From Ptiloglossa arizonensis (taxonomy: Eukaryota; Arthropoda; Insecta; Hymenoptera; Colletidae), in the NCBI RefSeq assembly GCF_051014685.1, contig NW_027479279.1, positions 102,668 to 166,667 of the forward strand: a DNA stretch of 64,000 nucleotides, in the 5' to 3' direction. The translations under genes were made by a program, and so were the position numbers. Each line of letters opens with the position of its first letter. Position 1 is the stretch's first letter. The notes beneath the pieces are model-generated. The model did no database searches. It was not told the DNA's origin and saw only the letters and a list, made by a program, of their open reading frames with translations. Positions 28,011 to 45,384 of the stretch are shown here, in pieces.

Positions 28011-31000
28011 TTAACGTATAACGTATAACGTAGAACGTTTAACGTACAACGTATAACGTATAACGTACAACGTATAACGTATAACGTATATCCTATAACG
28101 CATAAGGTATAACGTATAAGATATAACGTATAACGTATAACGTATAACGTATAACGTATAACGTATAACGTATAACGTATAACGTATAACGTATAACGTA
28201 TAACGTATAACGCAGAACGTATAACGTATAACGTATAACGTATAACGTATGACGTATAACGTATAACGTACAACGTTTAACGTATAACGTATAACGTATA
28301 ACGTACAACGTATAACGTATAACGTATATCCTATAACGCATAACGTATAACGTATAACGTATAACGTATAACGTATAACGTATAACGTATAACGTATAAC
28401 GTATAACGTATAACGTATGTCGTATAACGTATAACGTATAACGTATAACGTATAACGTGTAACGTATAACGTATAACGTATAACGTATAACGTATAACGT
28501 ATAACGTATAACGTATAACGTATAACGTACAACGTTCAACGTACAACGTATAATGTATAACGTATAACGTATAACGTATAACGTATAAGGTATAACGTAT
28601 AACGTATAACGTATAACGTATAACGTATAACGTATAACGTATAACGTATAACGTATAACGTACAACGTTTAACGTATAACGTATAACGTAGAACGTATAA
28701 CGTATAACGTACAACGTTTAACGTATAACGTATAACTTAGAACGTATAACGTACAACGTATAACGTATAACGTACAACGTATAACGTATAACGTATATCC
28801 TATAACGCATAACGTATAACGTATAACGTATAACGTATAACGTATAACGTATAACGTATAACGTATAACGTATAACGTATAACGTATGTCGTATAACGTA
28901 TAACGTATAACGTATAACGTATAACGTATAACGTATAACGTATAACGTATAACGTATAACGTATAACGTATAACGTATAACGTATAACGTATAACGTACA
29001 ACGTTCAACGTACAACGTATAATGTATAACGTATAACGTATAACGTATAACGTATAAGGTATAACGTATAACGTATAACGTATAACGTATAACGTATAAC
29101 GTATAACGTATAACGTATAACGTATAACGTACAACGTTTAACGTATAACGTATAACGTAGAACGTATAACGCATAACGTATAACGTATAACGTATGACGT
29201 ATAACGTATAACGTACAACGTTTAACGTATAACGTATAGCGTATAACGTATAACGTATAACGTATACCGTACAACGTATAACGTATAACGTATAACGTAT
29301 AACGTATAACGTACAACGTTTAACGTATACCGTATAACGAATAACGTATAACATATGTCGCATGACGTATAACATATAACGTATAACGTATAACGTACAA
29401 CGTAAAACGTACGACGTATTACATATTACGTATATCGTATAACGTATAACGTATAACGTATAACGTATAACGTATAACGTATAACGTATAACGCATAACG
29501 TATAACGCATAACGTATAACGTAAAACGTATAACGTATAACGTATAACGTATAACGTACAACGTTTAACGTATAACGTATAACGTAGAACGTATAACGTA
29601 TTACGTATAACGTATAACGTATGACGTATAACGTATAACGTACAACGTTTAACGTATAACGTAGAACGTAGAACGTATAACGTACAACGTATAACGTATA
29701 ACGTACAACGTATAACGTATAACGTATATCCTATAACGCATAACGTATAACGTATAAGGTATAACGTATAAGGTATAACGTATAACGTATAACGTATAAC
29801 GTATAACGTATAACGTATAACGTATAACGTATAACGTATAACGTATAACGTATAACGTATAACGTATAACGTATAACGTATAACGTATAACGTATAACGT
29901 ATAACGTATAACGTATAACGTAGAACGTTTAACGTACAACGTATAACGTATAACGTACAACGTATAACGTATAACGTATATCCTATAACGCATAAGGTAT
30001 AACGTATAAGATATAACGTATAGCGTATAACGTATAACGTATAACGTATAACGTACAACGTCTAACGTATAACGTATAACGAATAACGTATAACGTATAA
30101 CGTATAACGTACAACGTATAACGTATAACGTATATCCTATAACGCATAACGTATAACGTATAACGTATAACGTATAACGTATAACGTATAACGTATAACG
30201 TATAACGTATAACGTACAACGTTTAACGTATAACGTATAACGTATAACGTACAACGTATAACGTATTACGTATATCCTATAACGTATAACGTATAACGTA
30301 TAACGTATAACGTATAACGTATAACGTATAACGTATAACGTATAACGTATAACGTATAACGTATAACGTATAACGTATAACGTATAACGTACAACGTTTA
30401 ACGTATAACGTATAACGTAGAACGTTTAACGTACAACGTATAACGTATAACGTACAACGTATAACGTATAACGTATATCCTATAACGCATAAGGTATAAC
30501 GTATAAGATATAACGTATAACGTATAACGTATAACGTATAACGTATAACGTATAACGTATAACGTATAACGTATAACGTATAACGTATAACGTATAACGC
30601 AGAACGTATAACGTATAACGTATAACGTATAACGTATGACGTATAACGTATAACGTACAACGTTTAACGTATAACGTATAACGTATAACGTACAACGTAT
30701 AACGTATAACGTATATCCTATAACGCATAACGTATAACGTATAACGTATAACGTATAACGTATAACGTATAACGTATAACGTATAACGTATAACGTATAA
30801 CGTATGTCGTATAACGTATAACGTATAACGTATAACGTATAACGTGTAACGTATAACGTATAACGTATAACGTATAACGTATAACGTATAACGTATAACG
30901 TATAACGTATAACGTACAACGTTCAACGTACAACGTATAATGTATAACGTATAACGTATAACGTATAACGTATAAGGTATAACGTATAACGTATAACGTA

Positions 31001-32189
31001 TAACGTATAACGTATAACGTATAACGTATAACGTATAACGTATAACGTACAACGTTTAACGTATAACGTATAACGTAGAACGTATAACGTATAACGTACA
31101 ACGTTTAACGTATAACGTATAACTTAGAACGTATAACGTACAACGTATAACGTATAACGTACAACGTATAACGTATAACGTATATCCTATAACGCATAAC
31201 GTATAACGTATAACGTATAACGTATAACGTATAACGTATAACGTATAACGTATAACGTATAACGTATGTCGTATAACGTATAACGTATAACGTATAACGT
31301 ATAACGTATAACGTATAACGTATAACGTATAACGTATAACGTATAACGTATAACGTATAACGTATAACGTATAACGTACAACGTTCAACGTACAACGTAT
31401 AATGTATAACGTATAACGTATAACGTATAACGTATAAGGTATAACGTATAACGTATAACGTATAACGTATAACGTATAACGTATAACGTATAACGTATAA
31501 CGTATAACGTACAACGTTTAACGTATAACGTATAACGTAGAACGTATAACGCATAACGTATAACGTATAACGTATGACGTATAACGTATAACGTACAACG
31601 TTTAACGTATAACGTATAGCGTATAACGTATAACGTATAACGTATACCGTACAACGTATAACGTATAACGTATAACGTATAACGTATAACGTACAACGTT
31701 TAACGTATACCGTATAACGAATAACGTATAACATATGTCGCATGACGTATAACATATAACGTATAACGTATAACGTACAACGTAAAACGTACGACGTATT
31801 ACATATTACGTATATCGTATAACGTATAACGTATAACGTATAACGTATAACGTATAACGTATAACGTATAACGCATAACGTATAACGCATAACGTATAAC
31901 GTAAAACGTATAACGTATAACGTATAACGTATAACGTACAACGTTTAACGTATAACGTATAACGTAGAACGTATAACGTATAACGTATAACGTATAACGT
32001 ATGACGTATAACGTATAACGTACAACGTTTAACGTATAACGTAGAACGTAGAACGTATAACGTACAACGTATAACGTATAACGTACAACGTATAACGTAT
32101 AACGTATATCCTATAACGTATAACGTATAACGTATAACGTATAACGTATAACGTATAACGTATAACGTATAACGTATAACGTACAACGT
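28011..32189. repeat. 4,179-bp HOR, copy 1
   Basis: Unit boundary set at the TTTAACG preceding a TAGAACG-TTTAACG pair. It contains a 2,387-bp half (28011-30397) and a 1,792-bp half (30398-32189). Both begin with TATATCC, CATAAGG and TATAAGA, followed by GCAGAACG-type variants, TATGTCG, TTCAACG and TATAATG. Only the long half has the segment with TCTAACG and AATAACG near 30060. Confidence 0.9.
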
Positions 32190-35100
32190 TTAACGTATAA
32201 CGTATAACGTAGAACGTTTAACGTACAACGTATAACGTATAACGTACAACGTATAACGTATAACGTATATCCTATAACGCATAAGGTATAACGTATAAGA
32301 TATAACGTATAACGTATAACGTATAACGTATAACGTATAACGTATAACGTATAACGTATAACGTATAACGTATAACGTATAACGTATAACGCAGAACGTA
32401 TAACGTATAACGTATAACGTATAACGTATGACGTATAACGTATAACGTACAACGTTTAACGTATAACGTATAACGTATAACGTACAACGTATAACGTATA
32501 ACGTATATCCTATAACGCATAACGTATAACGTATAACGTATAACGTATAACGTATAACGTATAACGTATAACGTATAACGTATAACGTATAACGTATGTC
32601 GTATAACGTATAACGTATAACGTATAACGTATAACGTGTAACGTATAACGTATAACGTATAACGTATAACGTATAACGTATAACGTATAACGTATAACGT
32701 ATAACGTACAACGTTCAACGTACAACGTATAATGTATAACGTATAACGTATAACGTATAACGTATAAGGTATAACGTATAACGTATAACGTATAACGTAT
32801 AACGTATAACGTATAACGTATAACGTATAACGTATAACGTACAACGTTTAACGTATAACGTATAACGTAGAACGTATAACGTATAACGTACAACGTTTAA
32901 CGTATAACGTATAACTTAGAACGTATAACGTACAACGTATAACGTATAACGTACAACGTATAACGTATAACGTATATCCTATAACGCATAACGTATAACG
33001 TATAACGTATAACGTATAACGTATAACGTATAACGTATAACGTATAACGTATAACGTATAACGTATGTCGTATAACGTATAACGTATAACGTATAACGTA
33101 TAACGTATAACGTATAACGTATAACGTATAACGTATAACGTATAACGTATAACGTATAACGTATAACGTATAACGTACAACGTTCAACGTACAACGTATA
33201 ATGTATAACGTATAACGTATAACGTATAACGTATAAGGTATAACGTATAACGTATAACGTATAACGTATAACGTATAACGTATAACGTATAACGTATAAC
33301 GTATAACGTACGACGTTTAACGTATAACGTATAACGTAGAACGTATAACGCATAACGTATAACGTATAACGTATGACGTATAACGTATAACGTACAACGT
33401 TTAACGTATAACGTATAGCGTATAACGTATAACGTATAACGTATACCGTACAACGTATAACGTATAACGTATAACGTATAACGTATAACGTACAACGTTT
33501 AACGTATACCGTATAACGAATAACGTATAACATATGTCGCATGACGTATAACATATAACGTATAACGTATAACGTACAACGTAAAACGTACGACGTATTA
33601 CATATTACGTATATCGTATAACGTATAACGTATAACGTATAACGTATAACGTATAACGTATAACGTATAACGCATAACGTATAACGCATAACGTATAACG
33701 TAAAACGTATAACGTATAACGTATAACGTATAACGTACAACGTTTAACGTATAACGTATAACGTAGAACGTATAACGTATTACGTATAACGTATAACGTA
33801 TGACGTATAACGTATAACGTACAACGTTTAACGTATAACGTAGAACGTAGAACGTATAACGTACAACGTATAACGTATAACGTACAACGTATAACGTATA
33901 ACGTATATCCTATAACGCATAACGTATAACGTATAAGGTATAACGTATAAGGTATAACGTATAACGTATAACGTATAACGTATAACGTATAACGTATAAC
34001 GTATAACGTATAACGTATAACGTATAACGTATAACGTATAACGTATAACGTATAACGTATAACGTATAACGTATAACGTATAACGTATAACGTATAACGT
34101 AGAACGTTTAACGTACAACGTATAACGTATAACGTACAACGTATAACGTATAACGTATATCCTATAACGCATAAGGTATAACGTATAAGATATAACGTAT
34201 AGCGTATAACGTATAACGTATAACGTATAACGTACAACGTCTAACGTATAACGTATAACGAATAACGTATAACGTATAACGTATAACGTACAACGTATAA
34301 CGTATAACGTATATCCTATAACGCATAACGTATAACGTATAACGTATAACGTATAACGTATAACGTATAACGTATAACGTATAACGTATAACGTACAACG
34401 TTTAACGTATAACGTATAACGTATAACGTACAACGTATAACGTATTACGTATATCCTATAACGTATAACGTATAACGTATAACGTATAACGTATAACGTA
34501 TAACGTATAACGTATAACGTATAACGTATAACGTATAACGTATAACGTATAACGTATAACGTATAACGTACAACGTTTAACGTATAACGTATAACGTAGA
34601 ACGTTTAACGTACAACGTATAACGTATAACGTACAACGTATAACGTATAACGTATATCCTATAACGCATAAGGTATAACGTATAAGATATAACGTATAAC
34701 GTATAACGTATAACGTATAACGTATAACGTATAACGTATAACGTATAACGTATAACGTATAACGTATAACGTATAACGCAGAACGTATAACGTATAACGT
34801 ATAACGTATAACGTATGACGTATAACGTATAACGTACAACGTTTAACGTATAACGTATAACGTATAACGTACAACGTATAACGTATAACGTATATCCTAT
34901 AACGCATAACGTATAACGTATAACGTATAACGTATAACGTATAACGTATAACGTATAACGTATAACGTATAACGTATAACGTATGTCGTATAACGTATAA
35001 CGTATAACGTATAACGTATAACGTGTAACGTATAACGTATAACGTATAACGTATAACGTATAACGTATAACGTATAACGTATAACGTATAACGTACAACG

Positions 35101-36368
35101 TTCAACGTACAACGTATAATGTATAACGTATAACGTATAACGTATAACGTATAAGGTATAACGTATAACGTATAACGTATAACGTATAACGTATAACGTA
35201 TAACGTATAACGTATAACGTATAACGTACAACGTTTAACGTATAACGTATAACGTAGAACGTATAACGTATAACGTACAACGTTTAACGTATAACGTATA
35301 ACTTAGAACGTATAACGTACAACGTATAACGTATAACGTACAACGTATAACGTATAACGTATATCCTATAACGCATAACGTATAACGTATAACGTATAAC
35401 GTATAACGTATAACGTATAACGTATAACGTATAACGTATAACGTATGTCGTATAACGTATAACGTATAACGTATAACGTATAACGTATAACGTATAACGT
35501 ATAACGTATAACGTATAACGTATAACGTATAACGTATAACGTATAACGTATAACGTACAACGTTCAACGTACAACGTATAATGTATAACGTATAACGTAT
35601 AACGTATAACGTATAAGGTATAACGTATAACGTATAACGTATAACGTATAACGTATAACGTATAACGTATAACGTATAACGTATAACGTACAACGTTTAA
35701 CGTATAACGTATAACGTAGAACGTATAACGCATAACGTATAACGTATAACGTATGACGTATAACGTATAACGTACAACGTTTAACGTATAACGTATAGCG
35801 TATAACGTATAACGTATAACGTATACCGTACAACGTATAACGTATAACGTATAACGTATAACGTATAACGTACAACGTTTAACGTATACCGTATAACGAA
35901 TAACGTATAACATATGTCGCATGACGTATAACATATAACGTATAACGTATAACGTACAACGTAAAACGTACGACGTATTACATATTACGTATATCGTATA
36001 ACGTATAACGTATAACGTATAACGTATAACGTATAACGTATAACGTATAACGCATAACGTATAACGCATAACGTATAACGTAAAACGTATAACGTATAAC
36101 GTATAACGTATAACGTACAACGTTTAACGTATAACGTATAACGTAGAACGTATAACGTATAACGTATAACGTATAACGTATGACGTATAACGTATAACGT
36201 ACAACGTTTAACGTATAACGTAGAACGTAGAACGTATAACGTACAACGTATAACGTATAACGTACAACGTATAACGTATAACGTATATCCTATAACGTAT
36301 AACGTATAACGTATAACGTATAACGTATAACGTATAACGTATAACGTATAACGTATAACGTACAACGT
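32190..36368. repeat. 4,179-bp HOR, copy 2
   Basis: Same length and landmark order as copy 1. A private substitution at 33312 (A to G) turns a TACAACG into TACGACG in front of a TTTAACG; the corresponding positions in the other copies (for example 29133) keep A. Confidence 0.9.
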
Positions 36369-39300
36369 TTAACGTATAACGTATAACGTAGAACGTTTAA
36401 CGTACAACGTATAACGTATAACGTACAACGTATAACGTATAACGTATATCCTATAACGCATAAGGTATAACGTATAAGATATAACGTATAACGTATAACG
36501 TATAACGTATAACGTATAACGTATAACGTATAACGTATAACGTATAACGTATAACGTATAACGTATAACGCAGAACGTATAACGTATAACGTATAACGTA
36601 TAACGTATGACGTATAACGTATAACGTACAACGTTTAACGTATAACGTATAACGTATAACGTACAACGTATAACGTATAACGTATATCCTATAACGCATA
36701 ACGTATAACGTATAACGTATAACGTATAACGTATAACGTATAACGTATAACGTATAACGTATAACGTATAACGTATGTCGTATAACGTATAACGTATAAC
36801 GTATAACGTATAACGTGTAACGTATAACGTATAACGTATAACGTATAACGTATAACGTATAACGTATAACGTATAACGTATAACGTACAACGTTCAACGT
36901 ACAACGTATAATGTATAACGTATAACGTATAACGTATAACGTATAAGGTATAACGTATAACGTATAACGTATAACGTATAACGTATAACGTATAACGTAT
37001 AACGTATAACGTATAACGTACAACGTTTAACGTATAACGTATAACGTAGAACGTATAACGTATAACGTACAACGTTTAACGTATAACGTATAACTTAGAA
37101 CGTATAACGTACAACGTATAACGTATAACGTACAACGTATAACGTATAACGTATATCCTATAACGCATAACGTATAACGTATAACGTATAACGTATAACG
37201 TATAACGTATAACGTATAACGTACAACGTTCAACGTACAACGTATAATGTATAACGTATAACGTATAACGTATAACGTATAAGGTATAACGTATAACGTA
37301 TAACGTATAACGTATAACGTATAACGTATAACGTATAACGTATAACGTATAACGTACAACGTTTAACGTATAACGTATAACGTAGAACGTATAACGCATA
37401 ACGTATAACGTATAACGTATGACGTATAACGTATAACGTACAACGTTTAACGTATAACGTATAGCGTATAACGTATAACGTATAACGTATACCGTACAAC
37501 GTATAACGTATAACGTATAACGTATAACGTATAACGTACAACGTTTAACGTATACCGTATAACGAATAACGTATAACATATGTCGCATGACGTATAACAT
37601 ATAACGTATAACGTATAACGTACAACGTAAAACGTACGACGTATTACATATTACGTATATCGTATAACGTATAACGTATAACGTATAACGTATAACGTAT
37701 AACGTATAACGTATAACGCATAACGTATAACGCATAACGTATAACGTAAAACGTATAACGTATAACGTATAACGTATAACGTACAACGTTTAACGTATAA
37801 CGTATAACGTAGAACGTATAACGTATTACGTATAACGTATAACGTATGACGTATAACGTATAACGTACAACGTTTAACGTATAACGTAGAACGTAGAACG
37901 TATAACGTACAACGTATAACGTATAACGTACAACGTATAACGTATAACGTATATCCTATAACGCATAACGTATAACGTATAAGGTATAACGTATAAGGTA
38001 TAACGTATAACGTATAACGTATAACGTATAACGTATAACGTATAACGTATAACGTATAACGTATAACGTATAACGTATAACGTATAACGTATAACGTATA
38101 ACGTATAACGTATAACGTATAACGTATAACGTATAACGTATAACGTACAACGTTTAACGTATAACGTATAACGTAGAACGTATAACGCATAACGTATAAC
38201 GTATAACGTATGACGTATAACGTATAACGTACAACGTTTAACGTATAACGTATAGCGTATAACGTATAACGTATAACGTATACCGTACAACGTATAACGT
38301 ATAACGTATAACGTATAACGTATAACGTACAACGTTTAACGTATACCGTATAACGAATAACGTATAACATATGTCGCATGACGTATAACATATAACGTAT
38401 AACGTATAACGTACAACGTAAAACGTACGACGTATTACATATTACGTATATCGTATAACGTATAACGTATAACGTATAACGTATAACGTATAACGTATAA
38501 CGTATAACGCATAACGTATAACGCATAACGTATAACGTAAAACGTATAACGTATAACGTATAACGTATAACGTACAACGTTTAACGTATAACGTATAACG
38601 TAGAACGTATAACGTATTACGTATAACGTATAACGTATGACGTATAACGTATAACGTACAACGTTTAACGTATAACGTAGAACGTAGAACGTATAACGTA
38701 CAACGTATAACGTATAACGTACAACGTATAACGTATAACGTATATCCTATAACGCATAACGTATAACGTATAAGGTATAACGTATAAGGTATAACGTATA
38801 ACGTATAACGTATAACGTATAACGTATAACGTATAACGTATAACGTATAACGTATAACGTATAACGTATAACGTATAACGTATAACGTATAACGTATAAC
38901 GTATAACGTATAACGTATAACGTATAACGTATAACGTAGAACGTTTAACGTACAACGTATAACGTATAACGTACAACGTATAACGTATAACGTATATCCT
39001 ATAACGCATAAGGTATAACGTATAAGATATAACGTATAGCGTATAACGTATAACGTATAACGTATAACGTACAACGTCTAACGTATAACGTATAACGAAT
39101 AACGTATAACGTATAACGTATAACGTACAACGTATAACGTATAACGTATATCCTATAACGCATAACGTATAACGTATAACGTATAACGTATAACGTATAA
39201 CGTATAACGTATAACGTATAACGTATAACGTACAACGTTTAACGTATAACGTATAACGTATAACGTACAACGTATAACGTATTACGTATATCCTATAACG

Positions 39301-41205
39301 TATAACGTATAACGTATAACGTATAACGTATAACGTATAACGTATAACGTATAACGTATAACGTATAACGTATAACGTATAACGTATAACGTATAACGTA
39401 TAACGTACAACGTTTAACGTATAACGTATAACGTAGAACGTTTAACGTACAACGTATAACGTATAACGTACAACGTATAACGTATAACGTATATCCTATA
39501 ACGCATAAGGTATAACGTATAAGATATAACGTATAACGTATAACGTATAACGTATAACGTATAACGTATAACGTATAACGTATAACGTATAACGTATAAC
39601 GTATAACGTATAACGCAGAACGTATAACGTATAACGTATAACGTATAACGTATGACGTATAACGTATAACGTACAACGTTTAACGTATAACGTATAACGT
39701 ATAACGTACAACGTATAACGTATAACGTATATCCTATAACGCATAACGTATAACGTATAACGTATAACGTATAACGTATAACGTATAACGTATAACGTAT
39801 AACGTATAACGTATAACGTATGTCGTATAACGTATAACGTATAACGTATAACGTATAACGTGTAACGTATAACGTATAACGTATAACGTATAACGTATAA
39901 CGTATAACGTATAACGTATAACGTATAACGTACAACGTTCAACGTACAACGTATAATGTATAACGTATAACGTATAACGTATAACGTATAAGGTATAACG
40001 TATAACGTATAACGTATAACGTATAACGTATAACGTATAACGTATAACGTATAACGTATAACGTACAACGTTTAACGTATAACGTATAACGTAGAACGTA
40101 TAACGTATAACGTACAACGTTTAACGTATAACGTATAACTTAGAACGTATAACGTACAACGTATAACGTATAACGTACAACGTATAACGTATAACGTATA
40201 TCCTATAACGCATAACGTATAACGTATAACGTATAACGTATAACGTATAACGTATAACGTATAACGTATAACGTATAACGTATGTCGTATAACGTATAAC
40301 GTATAACGTATAACGTATAACGTATAACGTATAACGTATAACGTATAACGTATAACGTATAACGTATAACGTATAACGTATAACGTATAACGTACAACGT
40401 TCAACGTACAACGTATAATGTATAACGTATAACGTATAACGTATAACGTATAAGGTATAACGTATAACGTATAACGTATAACGTATAACGTATAACGTAT
40501 AACGTATAACGTATAACGTATAACGTACAACGTTTAACGTATAACGTATAACGTAGAACGTATAACGCATAACGTATAACGTATAACGTATGACGTATAA
40601 CGTATAACGTACAACGTTTAACGTATAACGTATAGCGTATAACGTATAACGTATAACGTATACCGTACAACGTATAACGTATAACGTATAACGTATAACG
40701 TATAACGTACAACGTTTAACGTATACCGTATAACGAATAACGTATAACATATGTCGCATGACGTATAACATATAACGTATAACGTATAACGTACAACGTA
40801 AAACGTACGACGTATTACATATTACGTATATCGTATAACGTATAACGTATAACGTATAACGTATAACGTATAACGTATAACGTATAACGCATAACGTATA
40901 ACGCATAACGTATAACGTAAAACGTATAACGTATAACGTATAACGTATAACGTACAACGTTTAACGTATAACGTATAACGTAGAACGTATAACGTATAAC
41001 GTATAACGTATAACGTATGACGTATAACGTATAACGTACAACGTTTAACGTATAACGTAGAACGTAGAACGTATAACGTACAACGTATAACGTATAACGT
41101 ACAACGTATAACGTATAACGTATATCCTATAACGTATAACGTATAACGTATAACGTATAACGTATAACGTATAACGTATAACGTATAACGTATAACGTAC
41201 AACGT
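36369..41205. repeat. 4,179-bp HOR, copy 3, rearranged to 4,837 bp
   Basis: The copy is 658 bp (94 heptamers) longer than its neighbours. The TACGACG landmark comes 133 bp early (at 37628 instead of 37761) and then recurs 791 bp later at 38419. The sum, +791 - 133 = +658, accounts for the whole excess. The segment around 37874-38332 is a chimera: its right side matches the usual CATAACG/TATACCG segment and its left side the long-half segment with TATAAGG-TATAAGG. This is the product expected of an unequal exchange. Confidence 0.88.
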
Positions 41206-44200
41206 TTAACGTATAACGTATAACGTAGAACGTTTAACGTACAACGTATAACGTATAACGTACAACGTATAACGTATAACGTATATCCTATAACGCATAA
41301 GGTATAACGTATAAGATATAACGTATAACGTATAACGTATAACGTATAACGTATAACGTATAACGTATAACGTATAACGTATAACGTATAACGTATAACG
41401 TATAACGCAGAACGTATAACGTATAACGTATAACGTATAACGTATGACGTATAACGTATAACGTACAACGTTTAACGTATAACGTATAACGTATAACGTA
41501 CAACGTATAACGTATAACGTATATCCTATAACGCATAACGTATAACGTATAACGTATAACGTATAACGTATAACGTATAACGTATAACGTATAACGTATA
41601 ACGTATAACGTATGTCGTATAACGTATAACGTATAACGTATAACGTATAACGTGTAACGTATAACGTATAACGTATAACGTATAACGTATAACGTATAAC
41701 GTATAACGTATAACGTATAACGTACAACGTTCAACGTACAACGTATAATGTATAACGTATAACGTATAACGTATAACGTATAAGGTATAACGTATAACGT
41801 ATAACGTATAACGTATAACGTATAACGTATAACGTATAACGTATAACGTATAACGTACAACGTTTAACGTATAACGTATAACGTAGAACGTATAACGTAT
41901 AACGTACAACGTTTAACGTATAACGTATAACTTAGAACGTATAACGTACAACGTATAACGTATAACGTACAACGTATAACGTATAACGTATATCCTATAA
42001 CGCATAACGTATAACGTATAACGTATAACGTATAACGTATAACGTATAACGTATAACGTATAACGTATAACGTATAACGTATGTCGTATAACGTATAACG
42101 TATAACGTATAACGTATAACGTATAACGTATAACGTATAACGTATAACGTATAACGTATAACGTATAACGTATAACGTATAACGTATAACGTACAACGTT
42201 CAACGTACAACGTATAATGTATAACGTATAACGTATAACGTATAACGTATAAGGTATAACGTATAACGTATAACGTATAACGTATAACGTATAACGTATA
42301 ACGTATAACGTATAACGTATAACGTACAACGTTTAACGTATAACGTATAACGTAGAACGTATAACGCATAACGTATAACGTATAACGTATGACGTATAAC
42401 GTATAACGTACAACGTTTAACGTATAACGTATAGCGTATAACGTATAACGTATAACGTATACCGTACAACGTATAACGTATAACGTATAACGTATAACGT
42501 ATAACGTACAACGTTTAACGTATACCGTATAACGAATAACGTATAACATATGTCGCATGACGTATAACATATAACGTATAACGTATAACGTACAACGTAA
42601 AACGTACGACGTATTACATATTACGTATATCGTATAACGTATAACGTATAACGTATAACGTATAACGTATAACGTATAACGTATAACGCATAACGTATAA
42701 CGCATAACGTATAACGTAAAACGTATAACGTATAACGTATAACGTATAACGTACAACGTTTAACGTATAACGTATAACGTAGAACGTATAACGTATTACG
42801 TATAACGTATAACGTATGACGTATAACGTATAACGTACAACGTTTAACGTATAACGTAGAACGTAGAACGTATAACGTACAACGTATAACGTATAACGTA
42901 CAACGTATAACGTATAACGTATATCCTATAACGCATAACGTATAACGTATAAGGTATAACGTATAAGGTATAACGTATAACGTATAACGTATAACGTATA
43001 ACGTATAACGTATAACGTATAACGTATAACGTATAACGTATAACGTATAACGTATAACGTATAACGTATAACGTATAACGTATAACGTATAACGTATAAC
43101 GTATAACGTATAACGTAGAACGTTTAACGTACAACGTATAACGTATAACGTACAACGTATAACGTATAACGTATATCCTATAACGCATAAGGTATAACGT
43201 ATAAGATATAACGTATAGCGTATAACGTATAACGTATAACGTATAACGTACAACGTCTAACGTATAACGTATAACGAATAACGTATAACGTATAACGTAT
43301 AACGTACAACGTATAACGTATAACGTATATCCTATAACGCATAACGTATAACGTATAACGTATAACGTATAACGTATAACGTATAACGTATAACGTATAA
43401 CGTATAACGTACAACGTTTAACGTATAACGTATAACGTATAACGTACAACGTATAACGTATTACGTATATCCTATAACGTATAACGTATAACGTATAACG
43501 TATAACGTATAACGTATAACGTATAACGTATAACGTATAACGTATAACGTATAACGTATAACGTATAACGTATAACGTATAACGTACAACGTTTAACGTA
43601 TAACGTATAACGTAGAACGTTTAACGTACAACGTATAACGTATAACGTACAACGTATAACGTATAACGTATATCCTATAACGCATAAGGTATAACGTATA
43701 AGATATAACGTATAACGTATAACGTATAACGTATAACGTATAACGTATAACGTATAACGTATAACGTATAACGTATAACGTATAACGTATAACGCAGAAC
43801 GTATAACGTATAACGTATAACGTATAACGTATGACGTATAACGTATAACGTACAACGTTTAACGTATAACGTATAACGTATAACGTACAACGTATAACGT
43901 ATAACGTATATCCTATAACGCATAACGTATAACGTATAACGTATAACGTATAACGTATAACGTATAACGTATAACGTATAACGTATAACGTATAACGTAT
44001 GTCGTATAACGTATAACGTATAACGTATAACGTATAACGTGTAACGTATAACGTATAACGTATAACGTATAACGTATAACGTATAACGTATAACGTATAA
44101 CGTATAACGTACAACGTTCAACGTACAACGTATAATGTATAACGTATAACGTATAACGTATAACGTATAAGGTATAACGTATAACGTATAACGTATAACG

Positions 44201-45384
44201 TATAACGTATAACGTATAACGTATAACGTATAACGTATAACGTACAACGTTTAACGTATAACGTATAACGTAGAACGTATAACGTATAACGTACAACGTT
44301 TAACGTATAACGTATAACTTAGAACGTATAACGTACAACGTATAACGTATAACGTACAACGTATAACGTATAACGTATATCCTATAACGCATAACGTATA
44401 ACGTATAACGTATAACGTATAACGTATAACGTATAACGTATAACGTATAACGTATAACGTATGTCGTATAACGTATAACGTATAACGTATAACGTATAAC
44501 GTATAACGTATAACGTATAACGTATAACGTATAACGTATAACGTATAACGTATAACGTATAACGTATAACGTACAACGTTCAACGTACAACGTATAATGT
44601 ATAACGTATAACGTATAACGTATAACGTATAAGGTATAACGTATAACGTATAACGTATAACGTATAACGTATAACGTATAACGTATAACGTATAACGTAT
44701 AACGTACAACGTTTAACGTATAACGTATAACGTAGAACGTATAACGCATAACGTATAACGTATAACGTATGACGTATAACGTATAACGTACAACGTTTAA
44801 CGTATAACGTATAGCGTATAACGTATAACGTATAACGTATACCGTACAACGTATAACGTATAACGTATAACGTATAACGTATAACGTACAACGTTTAACG
44901 TATACCGTATAACGAATAACGTATAACATATGTCGCATGACGTATAACATATAACGTATAACGTATAACGTACAACGTAAAACGTACGACGTATTACATA
45001 TTACGTATATCGTATAACGTATAACGTATAACGTATAACGTATAACGTATAACGTATAACGTATAACGCATAACGTATAACGCATAACGTATAACGTAAA
45101 ACGTATAACGTATAACGTATAACGTATAACGTACAACGTTTAACGTATAACGTATAACGTAGAACGTATAACGTATAACGTATAACGTATAACGTATGAC
45201 GTATAACGTATAACGTACAACGTTTAACGTATAACGTAGAACGTAGAACGTATAACGTACAACGTATAACGTATAACGTACAACGTATAACGTATAACGT
45301 ATATCCTATAACGTATAACGTATAACGTATAACGTATAACGTATAACGTATAACGTATAACGTATAACGTATAACGTACAACGT
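41206..45384. repeat. 4,179-bp HOR, copy 4
   Basis: Full-length copy with the 2,387/1,792-bp half structure (second half from 43593). Landmarks at 42598 and 44978 keep the standard 2,380-bp spacing. Confidence 0.9.
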
